Below the pieces are notes generated by a model that saw only the letters and a list, made by a program, of their open reading frames with translations, was not told where the DNA came from and searched no databases. From an uncultured Bacteroidales bacterium (lineage in GTDB: Bacteria; Bacteroidota; Bacteroidia; Bacteroidales; Bacteroidaceae), in assembly GCA_902785075.1 (NCBI GenBank), contig CACZXN010000004.1, positions 1 through 64,000 of the forward strand: a DNA stretch of 64,000 nt, in the 5' to 3' direction. Positions 34,538-42,241 of the stretch are shown piece after piece (within the stretch, counting starts at the first letter, position 1; each line of letters opens with the position of its first letter). Made by a program: the position numbers and the translations under genes.

Positions 34538-35338
34538 ATGAACAAGAAACCATTTAAGTCACCTGTGGTCAAACCCTTCTTACTCACCCTGATTGGTACG
34601 ATGGTCTTTTGGTCTTGTCAAGAGGGAACTCCCAAAGTCAACCACACCGATGACAGCAGCCAGTTCGTGAATCTTACTGATGCTGTTCCTGATGCTATTT
34701 TGGAGATTCGCTATTATAGCACCTACAATTTTGTAGGCGCCCGAATCGATGGTTATGAGGAACCGACTGCACTGATAACCCGCGTAGCAGCAGACAGTCT
34801 TCGTGCTGTGAGTGATGATGTGATTCAGTTAGGTTATCGTTTAAAAATCTATGATGCCTATCGTCCACAAAAAGGTGTAGACCATTTTGTACGTTGGGCA
34901 GCCAACGTCAGTGACACTCTGATGAAGCCTTACTTTTATCCAGACCTTGACAAAAGCGTGCTTTTTGATCAAGAGTATATCATGGAAAAGAGTGGACATA
35001 CACGCGGCTCAACCGTTGACATTACCCTCTTTGACATGAACACAGAGAAAGAGTTAGATATGGGAGGGACCTTCGATTGGTTTGGTCCTGAGAGCCATCC
35101 CGACTTCTGTGGTAATCCCGAAACGGGTGAATACACAGGCGACAACAGCAAGAGTCCAACCGGACTTAGCATCACTGCCGAACAGTTTGCCAATCGTATG
35201 ATACTTCGTCAGACCATGCTACGTCATGGATTTAAGGCTCTTGACAGTGAGTGGTGGCACTTCACCCTTCTCAACGAACCTTTCCCTGATACCTATTTTA
35301 CATTCCCAGTCAAAAAAATTAAAAATAAAGCGTTATGA
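34538..35338 (+). CDS. D-Ala-D-Ala dipeptidase, VanX/DdpX family, lipoprotein
   Basis: 266 residues. Lipobox-like 'VFWSC' with Cys27. Family motifs are intact: 'LKIYDAYRPQKGVDHFVRWA', the zinc motif SGHTRGSTVDITL (SxHxxGxAxD), and 'EWWHF' with Glu and the third zinc His. It cleaves D-alanyl-D-alanine; a lipoprotein in the periplasm would act in peptidoglycan turnover or nutrient salvage rather than in vancomycin resistance, as no VanH/VanA genes are present. It overlaps the PreA-like gene by 4 bases (ATGA). Confidence 0.85.
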   Translation: MNKKPFKSPVVKPFLLTLIGTMVFWSCQEGTPKVNHTDDSSQFVNLTDAVPDAILEIRYYSTYNFVGARIDGYEEPTALITRVAADSLRAVSDDVIQLGYRLKIYDAYRPQKGVDHFVRWAANVSDTLMKPYFYPDLDKSVLFDQEYIMEKSGHTRGSTVDITLFDMNTEKELDMGGTFDWFGPESHPDFCGNPETGEYTGDNSKSPTGLSITAEQFANRMILRQTMLRHGFKALDSEWWHFTLLNEPFPDTYFTFPVKKIKNKAL

Positions 35339-36843
35339 GTTCTCAAATGCATATTCAAGAAGAAGCAGCACGATGTCTGTTATGTATAGACGCGCCATGC
35401 AGTAAAGCATGTACATCCGGAGACCCTGCCCGTGCCATTCGCGCAGTCCGCTTTGGAAACGAAAAGTTAGCTGGTCGTTGGGTCGCTCAGTGTACAGATC
35501 AAGATTTAGAGGCAGCAGAACAAGCCTGCATCCATTACGACAGGCCCATCCGCATCAAGGAAATGGTTGCCTCTCTCCAACATTCCCAAGGAGGAGAGAC
35601 AAACGTGAAGAAAGCCACCCTTCAAGTACAGAAAAGTGCTAACCTTGCTATCACATTCTGTGGCATTCCTTGCGAGAGCCCCTTCTTTTTGGCATCATCT
35701 GCCATCTGTACGAATTACGAGATGGTTGCTCGAGCTTTCGACATGGGCTGGGCAGGAGTATTCTACAAGACCATCTGTCTTCAAGAAATCCACGAGGTAT
35801 CACCCCGTTTCGATGCTGTTCAGCAGGAAGGGTCATCAGACTTCTATGCCTTCCGCAACATGGAGCAACTAAGCGAGAATCCCTATGAGATGGACTTTGA
35901 CATTCTTCGTCAGTTGAAACAAAACTATCCCACGAAAGTAGTCGTAGCCAGTATCATGGGACAGACAGAGGAGCAGTGGATAGAACTTGCCAAGATGGCA
36001 GAGAAAGCTGGCGTGGATGCTATAGAGTTAAATTTCTCGTGTCCCCAGATGCGACTTACAGGTATGGGTAGCGACGTAGGACAGAACCCCGAATTGGTAA
36101 TGCTCTATACAGCCTTTGTGAAACGCTCTGTCTCCATTCCAGTCATTCCAAAGATGACACCTAACATCACACAGATCAGCCAACCTGCATGTGCAGCCTA
36201 TTTTGCTGACGCAGATGCCATTTCTGCCATCAATACTATCAAGAGTGTAACGATGGGTGACCGTGCCAGAGTATCCGGTCATAAGACCATCTCCGGACTC
36301 TCTGGTCGTGCGGTTCGCCCTATCGCACTTCGTCACATTCTGGAAATAGCTCAAAGTCCCCTGTACAGTGGTACGCTGGGCAAAACAGTGGAATTGAGTG
36401 GCATCGGTGGTATTGAGACTTGGCGTGATGCCTTAGAGTTCATTCAACTAGGTTGTCGAAATGTGCAAATATGCACTGCAGTGATGCAATATGGTTACAG
36501 AATCATCGATGACCTTATGTTGGGATTGCAGAACTATTTGGAAGAACGAGGTATCTCGAACCTAGCTGACCTCGTAGGTGAGGAACTGCCCAACTTTGTC
36601 ACCCCTACCGACTTGGACCGCGACACCATCGTCTATCCAATGGTAGAGCGAGACAAATGTATCGGTTGCGGTCGTTGTTATACCTCATGTCATGACGGAG
36701 GTCATCAAGCCATCAGTTTCAATACAGATGACCGTCAGCCTCGCATCGTTGGCACAAAGTGCGTAGGTTGCCACCTATGCCGTCTGGTTTGTCCAACAGG
36801 AGCCATCGGGATGGCGAAACGTATCAACAAAAAGCAGAAATAG
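35335..36843 (+). CDS. Dihydropyrimidine dehydrogenase PreA-like enzyme with an N-terminal Fe-S extension
   Basis: 502 residues against about 410 for PreA. Residues 1-95 look like the N-terminal Fe-S part of PreT/GltD proteins ('ARCLLCIDAPCSKACTSGDPARAIRAVRFGN'). Then comes an FMN-binding dihydroorotate-dehydrogenase-like barrel ('LASSAICTNYEMVARAFDMGWAGV', 'AIELNFSCPQM' with the active-site Cys, 'GIGGIETWRDALEFIQLG'). At the C-terminus are two 4Fe-4S motifs, CIGCGRCYTSC and CVGCHLCRLVC. It probably reduces uracil/thymine or a related ring. No separate PreT is visible, so the N-terminal extension may bind an electron donor. Convergent with murF, 8 bases apart. Confidence 0.8.
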   Translation: MSSQMHIQEEAARCLLCIDAPCSKACTSGDPARAIRAVRFGNEKLAGRWVAQCTDQDLEAAEQACIHYDRPIRIKEMVASLQHSQGGETNVKKATLQVQKSANLAITFCGIPCESPFFLASSAICTNYEMVARAFDMGWAGVFYKTICLQEIHEVSPRFDAVQQEGSSDFYAFRNMEQLSENPYEMDFDILRQLKQNYPTKVVVASIMGQTEEQWIELAKMAEKAGVDAIELNFSCPQMRLTGMGSDVGQNPELVMLYTAFVKRSVSIPVIPKMTPNITQISQPACAAYFADADAISAINTIKSVTMGDRARVSGHKTISGLSGRAVRPIALRHILEIAQSPLYSGTLGKTVELSGIGGIETWRDALEFIQLGCRNVQICTAVMQYGYRIIDDLMLGLQNYLEERGISNLADLVGEELPNFVTPTDLDRDTIVYPMVERDKCIGCGRCYTSCHDGGHQAISFNTDDRQPRIVGTKCVGCHLCRLVCPTGAIGMAKRINKKQK

Positions 36844-36851
36844 CGGTAGTA

Positions 36852-38135
36852 CTACAAGGACTCTACCAACGTATAGAGTCTCATGGAGTTAGAGCCTTTG
36901 ATTAGGATGGTACGGTCTTTAATACCAACCTTTTCAAGGGCCATTTTTACTTCATCCACATCGGCAAAGAATATGAACGATGAAGAATAATCAGGCATAT
37001 CCGTTGTTGCACCCCTTAATTCCTCTCCCACTAACCATACTAAAGGGAAAGCATACTTATATACGAGTTGTAAAATCTTGACGTGTTCCTCGTGGCTGGC
37101 ATCACCTAATTCCCGCATATCACCAATAATAATCATCTTATTAGGCATATCCATATGGTGGAAGTTATCAAGGGCAGCCTTCATACTAGTCGGATTGGCA
37201 TTATAGGCATCGACAATCAGCGTATTCTTTTCCGTCTTGATCAACTGCGAACGGTTATTCGTCGGAACATATTCACTTAAAGCATTGCAGACCTCCTCGT
37301 CCGGAACTTCAAAGTAATGCCCGATACATGCAGCCGCCAAAGCATTATCCAAGTTATAGGCACCAATCAAGTGTGTCTGGACATCCATCCCTTGATAACA
37401 GAGATGCAAGTAAGGAGAACAATCTATCAGTTCACCGTTATTTCCATATTGAATCAATTGTAGTCCATTGGCAATTCCCATCAAGTGAGGGTTGTTCTCA
37501 TTGATGAACACTTTTCCTTCATGTTCGCGAAGGAAGTCATACAATTCACCTTTGGTACGGATAACACCCTCAAAGGAACCGAATCCCAACAGATGTGCCT
37601 TTCCAACATTGGTGATGATTCCATAGTTCGGTTCCACGATATTCACCAGTGTTTTGATTTCTCCCGGATGGTTTGCGCCCATCTCTATCACTGCCATTTC
37701 ATGCTGACGAGTCAGCCTCAGCAGTGTTTTTGGAACACCAATATGGTTATTGAAGTTTCCTTGAGTATACAACACGTTATACTTCTTGGAAAGAACAGCA
37801 GCAATCAGCTCCTTGGTAGTGGTCTTTCCGTTTGTTCCTGTCACACCAATGATAGTAGTACCAAGTTGACGACGATGATGGTTCGCCAATTGTTGCAAGG
37901 TAGTTAACGCATCATCGACCAGCAAAAAGCGTTTATCTATCGGATCGACATAGTCTGGATTATCAACGACAGCATAACTGCAACCATTATCAAGTGCTTG
38001 CTTTGCATAGGCATTTCCATCAAAACTCTCCCCTTTTAATGCAAAAAAGATGGAGCCGGCAGGACACTCTCTGCTATCGGTCGTCACCTGTGGATGCAGG
38101 AGGAACAAATTATATAATTCGTCTATTTGTAGCAT
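36852..38135 (-). CDS. murF: UDP-MurNAc-tripeptide--D-Ala-D-Ala ligase MurF
   Basis: 427 residues. N-terminal UDP-binding domain ('TTDSRECPAGSIFFALKGESFDGNAYAKQAL'), ATP-binding P-loop 'GVTGTNGKTTTKELIAAVL', 'YTQGNFNNHIGVPKTLLRL', 'VIEMGANHPGEI', and the C-terminal domain 'LIVDAYNANPTSMKAALDNF' and 'MIIIGDMRELGDASHEEH'. It adds D-Ala-D-Ala to the cytoplasmic muropeptide precursor. It is divergent from folP and away from the dcw cluster, as often in Bacteroidales. The promoter TATCTTTG is at the complement of 38167-38174. Confidence 0.93.
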   Translation of the reverse strand: MLQIDELYNLFLLHPQVTTDSRECPAGSIFFALKGESFDGNAYAKQALDNGCSYAVVDNPDYVDPIDKRFLLVDDALTTLQQLANHHRRQLGTTIIGVTGTNGKTTTKELIAAVLSKKYNVLYTQGNFNNHIGVPKTLLRLTRQHEMAVIEMGANHPGEIKTLVNIVEPNYGIITNVGKAHLLGFGSFEGVIRTKGELYDFLREHEGKVFINENNPHLMGIANGLQLIQYGNNGELIDCSPYLHLCYQGMDVQTHLIGAYNLDNALAAACIGHYFEVPDEEVCNALSEYVPTNNRSQLIKTEKNTLIVDAYNANPTSMKAALDNFHHMDMPNKMIIIGDMRELGDASHEEHVKILQLVYKYAFPLVWLVGEELRGATTDMPDYSSSFIFFADVDEVKMALEKVGIKDRTILIKGSNSMRLYTLVESL

Positions 38136-38166
38136 ACGATTCTTGTTTTATTTTCATTTTTCATTG

Positions 38167-38225
38167 CAAAGATACAAAATAATTCATAATTCATCATGCA
38201 TAATTCATAATTATTCGTATCTTTG
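38167..38225. promoter_or_regulatory. Divergent promoters of murF and folP
   Basis: Leftward TATCTTTG (complement of 38167-38174) and rightward TATCTTTG (38218-38225) flank a stretch built of repeated AATTCATAATT units. Confidence 0.6.
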
Positions 38226-38261
38226 CAGCAAATATTGTATAAAAAGAATAAATAAGGTGCA

Positions 38262-39113
38262 ATGAGCAACATTTGTGTTCCATATACCATTAATGTAGGC
38301 GGTCAGTTATTAGACCTCTCATCCCCTTGTGTGATGGGTATTGTCAATGTGACGCCCGACTCATTCTACACCAGCATCTCCCCAACAGCATCCTCATTTT
38401 CAGATGCCATCAAGCATCAAGTCCGTACAATGCTGGATGAGGGAGCCCTCATCATCGACATCGGTGGATGTTCCACTCGTCCTGACAGCGAACCCGTCAG
38501 CATAGAGGAAGAACAAAAACGTCTGGCTCCTACCCTTGATGTCATTCGTCATGCATTCCCAGACTGCATTCTCTCAGTCGACACTTTCCGTCCAGACATC
38601 GCAACATGGTGCATCAACGAGTATGGAGTTCACATTATCAACGACATCTCTGGTGGTAATCAAGCGATGTACGATGTGGTTGCCCAAACTGGAGCACCTT
38701 ATATACTGACCTTCAACGAACCCCGCAACAACGACATGGATATCTGTCAGCAAGCATTGTTGTTCTTTGCCGACAGAATCCAGCAACTACGCAACCGAGG
38801 TGCAAAAGACTTTATCCTGGATCCCGGGTTCGGTTTCAACAAGACTCTTGATGAGAACTATCAATTGTTAAACAACCTAGAAAGCCTCCACATTCTGGAG
38901 TTACCCATCTTGGTTGGCATATCTCACAAGAGCATGATTTATAAGCTATTAGAAACAACTCCTTCGGAAACCCTCAACGGAACCACAATACTCCACACAA
39001 TCGCTTTGAGTAAAGGAGCTAACATCCTCCGGGTACATGAAGTGAAGGAAGCCATGGAGTGTATCAAGTTAACAGAGAAGACCCATAAGCCCTATGAGAC
39101 CCATGAAGCCTAA
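38262..39113 (+). CDS. folP: Dihydropteroate synthase
   Basis: 283 residues with all family blocks: 'MGIVNVTPDSFY', 'IIDIGGCSTRPDSEPVSIEEEQKRLAP', 'LSVDTFRPDIA', 'INDISGG', 'FILDPGFGFNKTLDENYQLL', 'ILVGISHKSMIY' and 'TTILHTIALSKGANILRVHEVKEAMEC'. It condenses p-aminobenzoate with the pterin in folate synthesis and is the sulfonamide target. Its last residues (THKPYETHEA) are written by a 9-base repeat block at 39083-39112, an addition beyond the usual C-terminus. CdaA follows after 24 bases. Confidence 0.93.
   Translation: MSNICVPYTINVGGQLLDLSSPCVMGIVNVTPDSFYTSISPTASSFSDAIKHQVRTMLDEGALIIDIGGCSTRPDSEPVSIEEEQKRLAPTLDVIRHAFPDCILSVDTFRPDIATWCINEYGVHIINDISGGNQAMYDVVAQTGAPYILTFNEPRNNDMDICQQALLFFADRIQQLRNRGAKDFILDPGFGFNKTLDENYQLLNNLESLHILELPILVGISHKSMIYKLLETTPSETLNGTTILHTIALSKGANILRVHEVKEAMECIKLTEKTHKPYETHEA
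39083..39112 (+). repeat. 9-base repeat at the folP/cdaA junction
   Basis: ACCCATAAG-CCCTATGAG-ACCCATGAA: three units on the C-rich strand, ending at the folP stop and translated as its C-terminal tail. Confidence 0.7.
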
Positions 39114-39137
39114 TAATAACTCAAAATAACAGAAACA

Positions 39138-39902
39138 GTGTTAGAATTCGGAATAAAAGACATTATTGACATTGTGTGTGTCGCCTTTCTCCTGTATTAT
39201 GTCTACAGGTTGATGAAAGACTCTGGCTCACTCAACGTATTCTATGGTATACTCATTTTCATCGTCATCTGGATGTTGGTGTCCCAAGTATTCGACATGC
39301 GATTGCTTGGTTCCATTTTCGACAAGTTAGTCAGTGTGGGAGTCCTCGCCCTTATCATCCTGTTTCAGGAGGAGATACGTCGTTTCTTCCTTACGATTGG
39401 TTCCCAGCGAAAACTGAACTTTTTTGTACGAATCTTCAAGCGAAAAAAGGACAAGAAACAAGAAGAAAACCCTTCGGTGATGAAAATAGTATGGGCTTGT
39501 GAACAGATGAGCAAGAACAAGGTCGGAGCATTGATTATCATCGAAAAGACCATGTCACTTACCGATATCGTCAAGTCTGGAGAAAAACTCGATGCCCTCA
39601 TTAGCACACAACTCATTCAGAACATCTTCTTTAAAAATAGTCCGCTTCACGACGGAGCCATGATTATCAGTCATAACCGCATTGAGGCAGCAGGTTGTAT
39701 CCTACCAGTTTCCCATGACATGAATATTCCGAAAGAGTTGGGTTTGCGCCATCGTGCAGCATTGGGTATCTCACAACAGAGTGACGCCCTGGCCATCGTT
39801 GTATCAGAAGAGAACGGAGCAATCTCTATTGCCCGTAAAGGAGAGTTGAAGTTACGTGTATCAAACGAATATATTGAAAGCCAAATTGCAGAGTATATTT
39901 AA
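39138..39902 (+). CDS. cdaA: Diadenylate cyclase CdaA
   Basis: 254 residues, start GTG at 39138, which begins the expected membrane region immediately. Three membrane segments (about 8-26, 33-52, 60-77) precede the DAC domain. The domain has 'PLHDGAMIISHNRIEAAGCILPVS' (DGA motif) and 'GLRHRAALGISQQSDALAIVVSEENGAISIARKGEL' (RHR motif). It makes cyclic di-AMP from ATP, which governs osmolyte and cell-wall balance. It is in an operon with folP, a pairing seen widely in Bacteroidetes. Confidence 0.93.
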   Translation: MLEFGIKDIIDIVCVAFLLYYVYRLMKDSGSLNVFYGILIFIVIWMLVSQVFDMRLLGSIFDKLVSVGVLALIILFQEEIRRFFLTIGSQRKLNFFVRIFKRKKDKKQEENPSVMKIVWACEQMSKNKVGALIIIEKTMSLTDIVKSGEKLDALISTQLIQNIFFKNSPLHDGAMIISHNRIEAAGCILPVSHDMNIPKELGLRHRAALGISQQSDALAIVVSEENGAISIARKGELKLRVSNEYIESQIAEYI

Positions 39903-39909
39903 AGAAAGG

Positions 39910-39963
39910 ACTAGAAAGACTAGTGGGACTAGTGAAACTAGTTAAACTAGAGAAACCAGAAAA
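39910..39963 (+). repeat. 9-base tandem repeat upstream of the GH88/105 gene
   Basis: Six units with strict 9-base period: ACTAGAAAG, ACTAGTGGG, ACTAGTGAA, ACTAGTTAA, ACTAGAGAA, ACCAGAAAA. They fill the gap between the cdaA stop and the next start codon (39969). Confidence 0.8.
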
Positions 39964-39968
39964 AACAT

Positions 39969-41141
39969 ATGAGAATCTTATTACTTACAATCATTGCTTT
40001 GGGCAGCCTGACACTCAGTGCGAAAAAAGTCAAGTTGCCAGAGAAAAAAGAAGTATTGGCAGCCATGGAGTTAGCCAACAGCTATTTCATCACCAAGCAT
40101 CCAGATGCAGGAGCACCCACGAACGTTAAGAAAATGCGTCCCAGCAACCTGTGGACCCGTGGAGTTTATTTTGAAGGGCTCGTTGCTCTTACCGATATTG
40201 AGCGCACGATTGGTGCTCAGAAATACGAGCAGAACAACCAATATCTTTACGATTGGGCATCCTACCACGAATGGATACCACGAAACGGAGTCAAGACCCG
40301 CGATGCCGATGATTACTGTTGCTGCCAATCCTATTTATCCATGTTCTTGAACGGCCAAGTAACATTCTACACACCAACCATGCAATGCATGGATAACTTA
40401 CTGCGCACCCCAGAAAGTGTAGGCGATTGGACATGGATTGATGCAATCCAAATGGGACTGCCCGTACTCACAAAACTCTCACTCGTAAAAGCGAAAGAAG
40501 GAGATGATGCCTTTAGTCGCTATACTCAGCATGGGTGGAAGATGTACAGATATACCCGCGATGTCCTTGCCGGAGGCCTGTTTAACAAAGAAGAAGGACT
40601 ATGGTGGCGCGACAAAGACTTTATCCCTCCCTATAAAGAGCCTAATGGTCGCAACTGCTATTGGAGTCGTGGAAACGGATGGGTCTATGCTGCCTTGGTT
40701 CGAGCCATGCAAGACATCATGGATATCCCCAACTACGATGAATTCCTTGATGAATACAAAGGAGATTTCATCAAGATGAGTGAAGCACTCAAGAATTGTC
40801 AGCGGAAGGACTATTTTTGGAATGTCAGTCTGCACGATGAAAGTAATTTTGGAGGTAAGGAGTTAACAGGAACCTCCCTCTTTATCTATGGTATGGCTTG
40901 GGGCATCCGTCACAAACTCCTCGACAGCAACATCTACCTTCCCATAGTGGCCAATACATGGAATGCAATGGTGAAGGATTGCTTGCATAAAGACGGTTTC
41001 CTCGGATATGTACAAGGAACAGGTAAGCAACCCAAAGACTCACAACCTGTCACATACGACAGTGAACCCGACTTCGACGACTTCGGGCTCGGTTGTTTCT
41101 TGCTGGCAGGAAGCGAAGTATATCAATTATGCGAAAAATGA
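39969..41141 (+). CDS. GH88/GH105 unsaturated glucuronyl/rhamnogalacturonyl hydrolase
   Basis: 390 residues with signal peptide 'MRILLLTIIALGSLTLSA'. The alpha/alpha-barrel motifs fit: 'WTRGVYFEGLVALT', 'DADDYCCCQSYL', 'WTWIDAIQMGLPVLTKLS', 'GLWWRDKDF', 'CYWSRGNGWVYAALVRAM' and 'GTSLFIYGMAWGIRHKLL'. An Asp in the DADD or WIDA region is the catalytic proton donor in these families. It removes unsaturated uronic acid ends left by polysaccharide lyases, for example on pectin. The GH2 enzyme two genes later suggests a small pectin/rhamnogalacturonan cluster. It overlaps the DUF4837 gene by 4 bases. Confidence 0.85.
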   Translation: MRILLLTIIALGSLTLSAKKVKLPEKKEVLAAMELANSYFITKHPDAGAPTNVKKMRPSNLWTRGVYFEGLVALTDIERTIGAQKYEQNNQYLYDWASYHEWIPRNGVKTRDADDYCCCQSYLSMFLNGQVTFYTPTMQCMDNLLRTPESVGDWTWIDAIQMGLPVLTKLSLVKAKEGDDAFSRYTQHGWKMYRYTRDVLAGGLFNKEEGLWWRDKDFIPPYKEPNGRNCYWSRGNGWVYAALVRAMQDIMDIPNYDEFLDEYKGDFIKMSEALKNCQRKDYFWNVSLHDESNFGGKELTGTSLFIYGMAWGIRHKLLDSNIYLPIVANTWNAMVKDCLHKDGFLGYVQGTGKQPKDSQPVTYDSEPDFDDFGLGCFLLAGSEVYQLCEK

Positions 41142-42136
41142 GAAGAATGAGATTAATGGGGCTTATGGGGCTCATAGGGCTTATGGGGCTAATGGGGTGT
41201 GAATCATCTCATAAGCCAGCAGCATCCAGCCATGTAACCACCGACAGTGCTCCCTACGAGCTGTTACTGATTGCAGACAAAGACTGGTTGAAAACTGCTG
41301 AAGGCACTGTCGTGATGGAGAAACTGAATGCCTATATCTTAGGATTGCCACAACAAGAAAGCAATTTCAAGATTATCAGCATCAATCCAGAGGCTTTCAG
41401 TACAACATTTCAAGGATTTGCCAATATCCTTAAGATCGATATCAACCCGAAATACTCTAAAGCGTCTTTCAAAGTTGTTCAAGATATCTACGCACACCCT
41501 CAGACCGTAGTCTATCTCACTGCAGCTGATGGAAAAGCCATGGCAGACATGGTAGTTACACGTTCACAGCAAATCATCGATTTGTTCGTCAATGCAGAAC
41601 TGAAGAAAGAACAGGCAAACCTCAGACGAACCTATAGCGACAAAGTAAGACGTCAAGTTCAGCAGCAGTTCGGATATGACATCTATGCTCCGAAGGAAAT
41701 CAATGCAGTCAAGCCTGGTAAGGATTTCATGTGGGCATCCTCCAACCAACTTGACAACCGGCTCAACATCTGTGTGTACACATATCCTTACGTTTCGGAT
41801 GAAGGTCTTTCTGAGGAACACTACATTGCCATCCGAGATTCGTTTATGCGTCAGAATATCCAAGGAGAACATGCGGGACAATACATGAAGACCAATCCAG
41901 ATTTCGTTTTCATCCGTACCATCACGGTAAACGGTCATCAGGTCATGGAAGCCCGCGGATTGTGGGAGATGGAGAACGACATGATGGGTGGTCCGTTTGT
42001 ATCTTACTCGCAGATTGACTCAGCCAACAATAGAGTGATTGTAACTGAAGGGTTCGTCTATGCACCAGAAAAGAAAAAGCGTCCACTCATCCGACGGCTG
42101 GAAGCTGCCATCCAAACGTTCGAAATCAAGAAATAA
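41138..42136 (+). CDS. DUF4837 family lipoprotein with repeat-encoded signal peptide
   Basis: 332 residues from an ATGA overlap with the previous stop (ATG 41138). The signal peptide is 'MRRMRLMGLMGLIGLMGLMGC': almost entirely Met-Gly-Leu, encoded by five exact 9-base units, with Cys21 as the lipidated residue. The mature protein matches DUF4837: 'YELLLIADKDWLKTAEGTVVMEKLNAYILGLPQQESNFKIISI', 'FQGFANILKIDI', 'LDNRLNICVYTYPY', 'GLWEMENDMMGGPFVSYSQID'. Function unknown. The lipobox region is unusual but contains the needed small residue before Cys. Confidence 0.75.
   Translation: MRRMRLMGLMGLIGLMGLMGCESSHKPAASSHVTTDSAPYELLLIADKDWLKTAEGTVVMEKLNAYILGLPQQESNFKIISINPEAFSTTFQGFANILKIDINPKYSKASFKVVQDIYAHPQTVVYLTAADGKAMADMVVTRSQQIIDLFVNAELKKEQANLRRTYSDKVRRQVQQQFGYDIYAPKEINAVKPGKDFMWASSNQLDNRLNICVYTYPYVSDEGLSEEHYIAIRDSFMRQNIQGEHAGQYMKTNPDFVFIRTITVNGHQVMEARGLWEMENDMMGGPFVSYSQIDSANNRVIVTEGFVYAPEKKKRPLIRRLEAAIQTFEIKK
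41156..41200 (+). repeat. 9-base tandem repeat forming a lipoprotein signal peptide
   Basis: Five uninterrupted units: ATGGGGCTT, ATGGGGCTC, ATAGGGCTT, ATGGGGCTA, ATGGGGTGT. Differences are mostly synonymous third-base changes. The last unit supplies the lipobox Gly-Cys. Confidence 0.9.
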
Positions 42137-42235
42137 AGCCCTATGAGCCCAATAAGCCCTATGAGACCCATAAGTCCCATAAGTCCCATGAGTCCCATGA
42201 GTCCCATGAGTCCCATGAGCCTAATAAGTCCAACA
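42137..42235 (-). repeat. Long 9-base tandem repeat before the GH2 gene
   Basis: About eleven units, G-rich strand on the minus strand (ATGGGACTC, ATGGGACTT, ATAGGGCTT variants), occupy the whole 105-base gap between the DUF4837 stop and the GH2 start. This is the longest block and is in the opposite orientation to the signal-peptide copies. Confidence 0.9.
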
Positions 42236-42241
42236 AGTAAT

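Noticed and set aside
34538..35338. Vancomycin resistance gene
   Set aside because: VanX-like peptidases are common in susceptible bacteria, and no VanA/VanH ligase or dehydrogenase genes accompany it.
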